Shown one piece after another: positions 63,594 through 64,000 of a DNA stretch of 64,000 bases. Source of the DNA: Cognatishimia activa. Lineage in GTDB: Bacteria > Pseudomonadota > Alphaproteobacteria > Rhodobacterales > Rhodobacteraceae. Position 1 is the first letter of the stretch, and each line of letters begins with the position of its first letter. The position numbers and the translations under genes are program-made. The notes under the pieces are model-generated. The model worked only from the letters and a program-made list of their open reading frames with translations, did not search any database and was not told the DNA's origin. Where the stretch lies: assembly GCF_001458335.1 (NCBI RefSeq), contig NZ_CYTO01000020.1, positions 186,001-250,000 of the forward strand, given 5' to 3'.

Positions 63594-63794
63594 TTAGCGT
63601 GCGTATGGCATGTATGATTTAACGATCTTCGCATCAGGTGCAGACAGAGTTGTCGTGCCACGTGCGTTGCGCAGGAACTTGTTCGTGCGCTTGATCATAC
63701 CGTGCTGTTTGCCAGCTTGCGAAGCTTTCACTTTGCCGCTTGCCGTCATCTTAAAGCGCTTTTTGGCGCTTGATTTGGTCTTCATCTTAGGCAT
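63594..63794 (-). CDS. rpmI: 50S ribosomal protein L35
   Basis: 66 residues from ATG at 63794 ([21 protein letters not shown]), with GGAGAC 4-6 nt upstream; a 16-codon extension is rejected. Highly basic, with [14 protein letters not shown] typical of L35. Cotranscribed with rplT. The leader 63795-63907 holds a small hairpin (AATCCT at 63888-63893 with AGGATT at 63899-63904). Confidence 0.98.
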   Translation of the reverse strand: MPKMKTKSSAKKRFKMTASGKVKASQAGKQHGMIKRTNKFLRNARGTTTLSAPDAKIVKSYMPYAR

Positions 63795-63907
63795 TTCCGT
63801 CTCCTTCATATTCGTCGGTACAAACGCGACTCGGCATGCCACTCAGCCGGACGCGCGGATAGAGGCGCCGTATACGCCCCGATTCCAAATCCTGCAAGAG
63901 GATTCGT

Positions 63908-64000
63908 TTATTTTATAAGGCTCGCCAATGTTCCGATGACCACACGAGGGATTTCCTCGCCTGAATAGCCACCGGGCTTGGTTGTCAATGCGTACACTAC
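63908..64000 (-). CDS. Possible 3' end of an unidentified gene (partial)
   Basis: The minus-strand frame from the right edge encodes 30 residues ending GEEIPRVVIGTLASLIK then TAA at 63908-63910. The composition looks protein-like, but the stretch is too short to identify or to be sure it is coding. If real, it lies upstream of rpmI in the same direction, 113 bp away. Confidence 0.35.
   Translation of the reverse strand, partial: VVYALTTKPGGYSGEEIPRVVIGTLASLIK

Overview
The window is chromosomal DNA of an alphaproteobacterium, most likely of the Rhodobacterales/Roseobacter group. The evidence is the FnrL–HemN–CcoNOQP–CcoGHIS gene set, a TrcR (DUF1013) regulator, a ClpS of alphaproteobacterial type, a COQ9-family protein, a CycM-like membrane-anchored cytochrome c, and the small form of the SRP RNA. 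It is gene-dense and made almost entirely of housekeeping and respiratory genes. I see no insertion sequence, prophage, CRISPR array or other mobile element.

Layout. 1-6.9 kb, mainly minus strand: partial pgsA, uvrC, a DnaA-box-bearing AT-rich gap, a Ca2+/Na+ antiporter, a small zinc-ribbon membrane protein, an S49 peptidase, and an ABC exporter pair. 7-9 kb, plus strand: ridA, a CAU-anticodon tRNA and an orphan membrane LytTR regulator. 8.9-14.6 kb, haem synthesis (hemE, hemC, hemF) with a short-chain dehydrogenase that lacks its catalytic lysine, an RsmC-like methyltransferase and clpS. 15-17.6 kb, plus strand: a D,D-carboxypeptidase with a SPOR domain and a Hint-domain protein. 17.6-28.9 kb, the micro-oxic respiration locus: ccoNOQP (cbb3 oxidase), ccoGHIS (its assembly), a universal stress protein, fnrL and hemN, with four FNR-type boxes in the three intergenic regions. 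28.9-34.6 kb, yejABEF peptide importer.

34.8-41.7 kb: cytochrome c, pheA, nudC, a cyclic-phosphodiesterase/nucleotidase, the SRP RNA gene ffs, rsgA and a tyrosine phosphatase. 42-44.9 kb: dnaX-ybaB-recR. 44.9-58.3 kb: mixed small units including trcR, RNase T2, COQ9, rpsU, divergent lrp/ald, mscS/mscL, two GSTs and two LysR regulators. 58.3-64 kb: pheT, pheS, nnrS, rplT and rpmI.

How the genes fit together: FnrL, an oxygen-labile Fe-S regulator, is positioned to switch on the high-affinity cbb3 oxidase, its copper and maturation genes, a stress protein and the oxygen-independent haem enzyme HemN. HemF does the same haem step when oxygen is present. The least explained DNA is the 479-bp ccoP-ccoG gap, which holds two FNR-type boxes and three consecutive hairpins. 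Other points worth a look are the trcR and rpsU leaders, an SDR with Thr in place of Lys, and a hemN mRNA that may be leaderless. No wholly new multi-gene system is evident.
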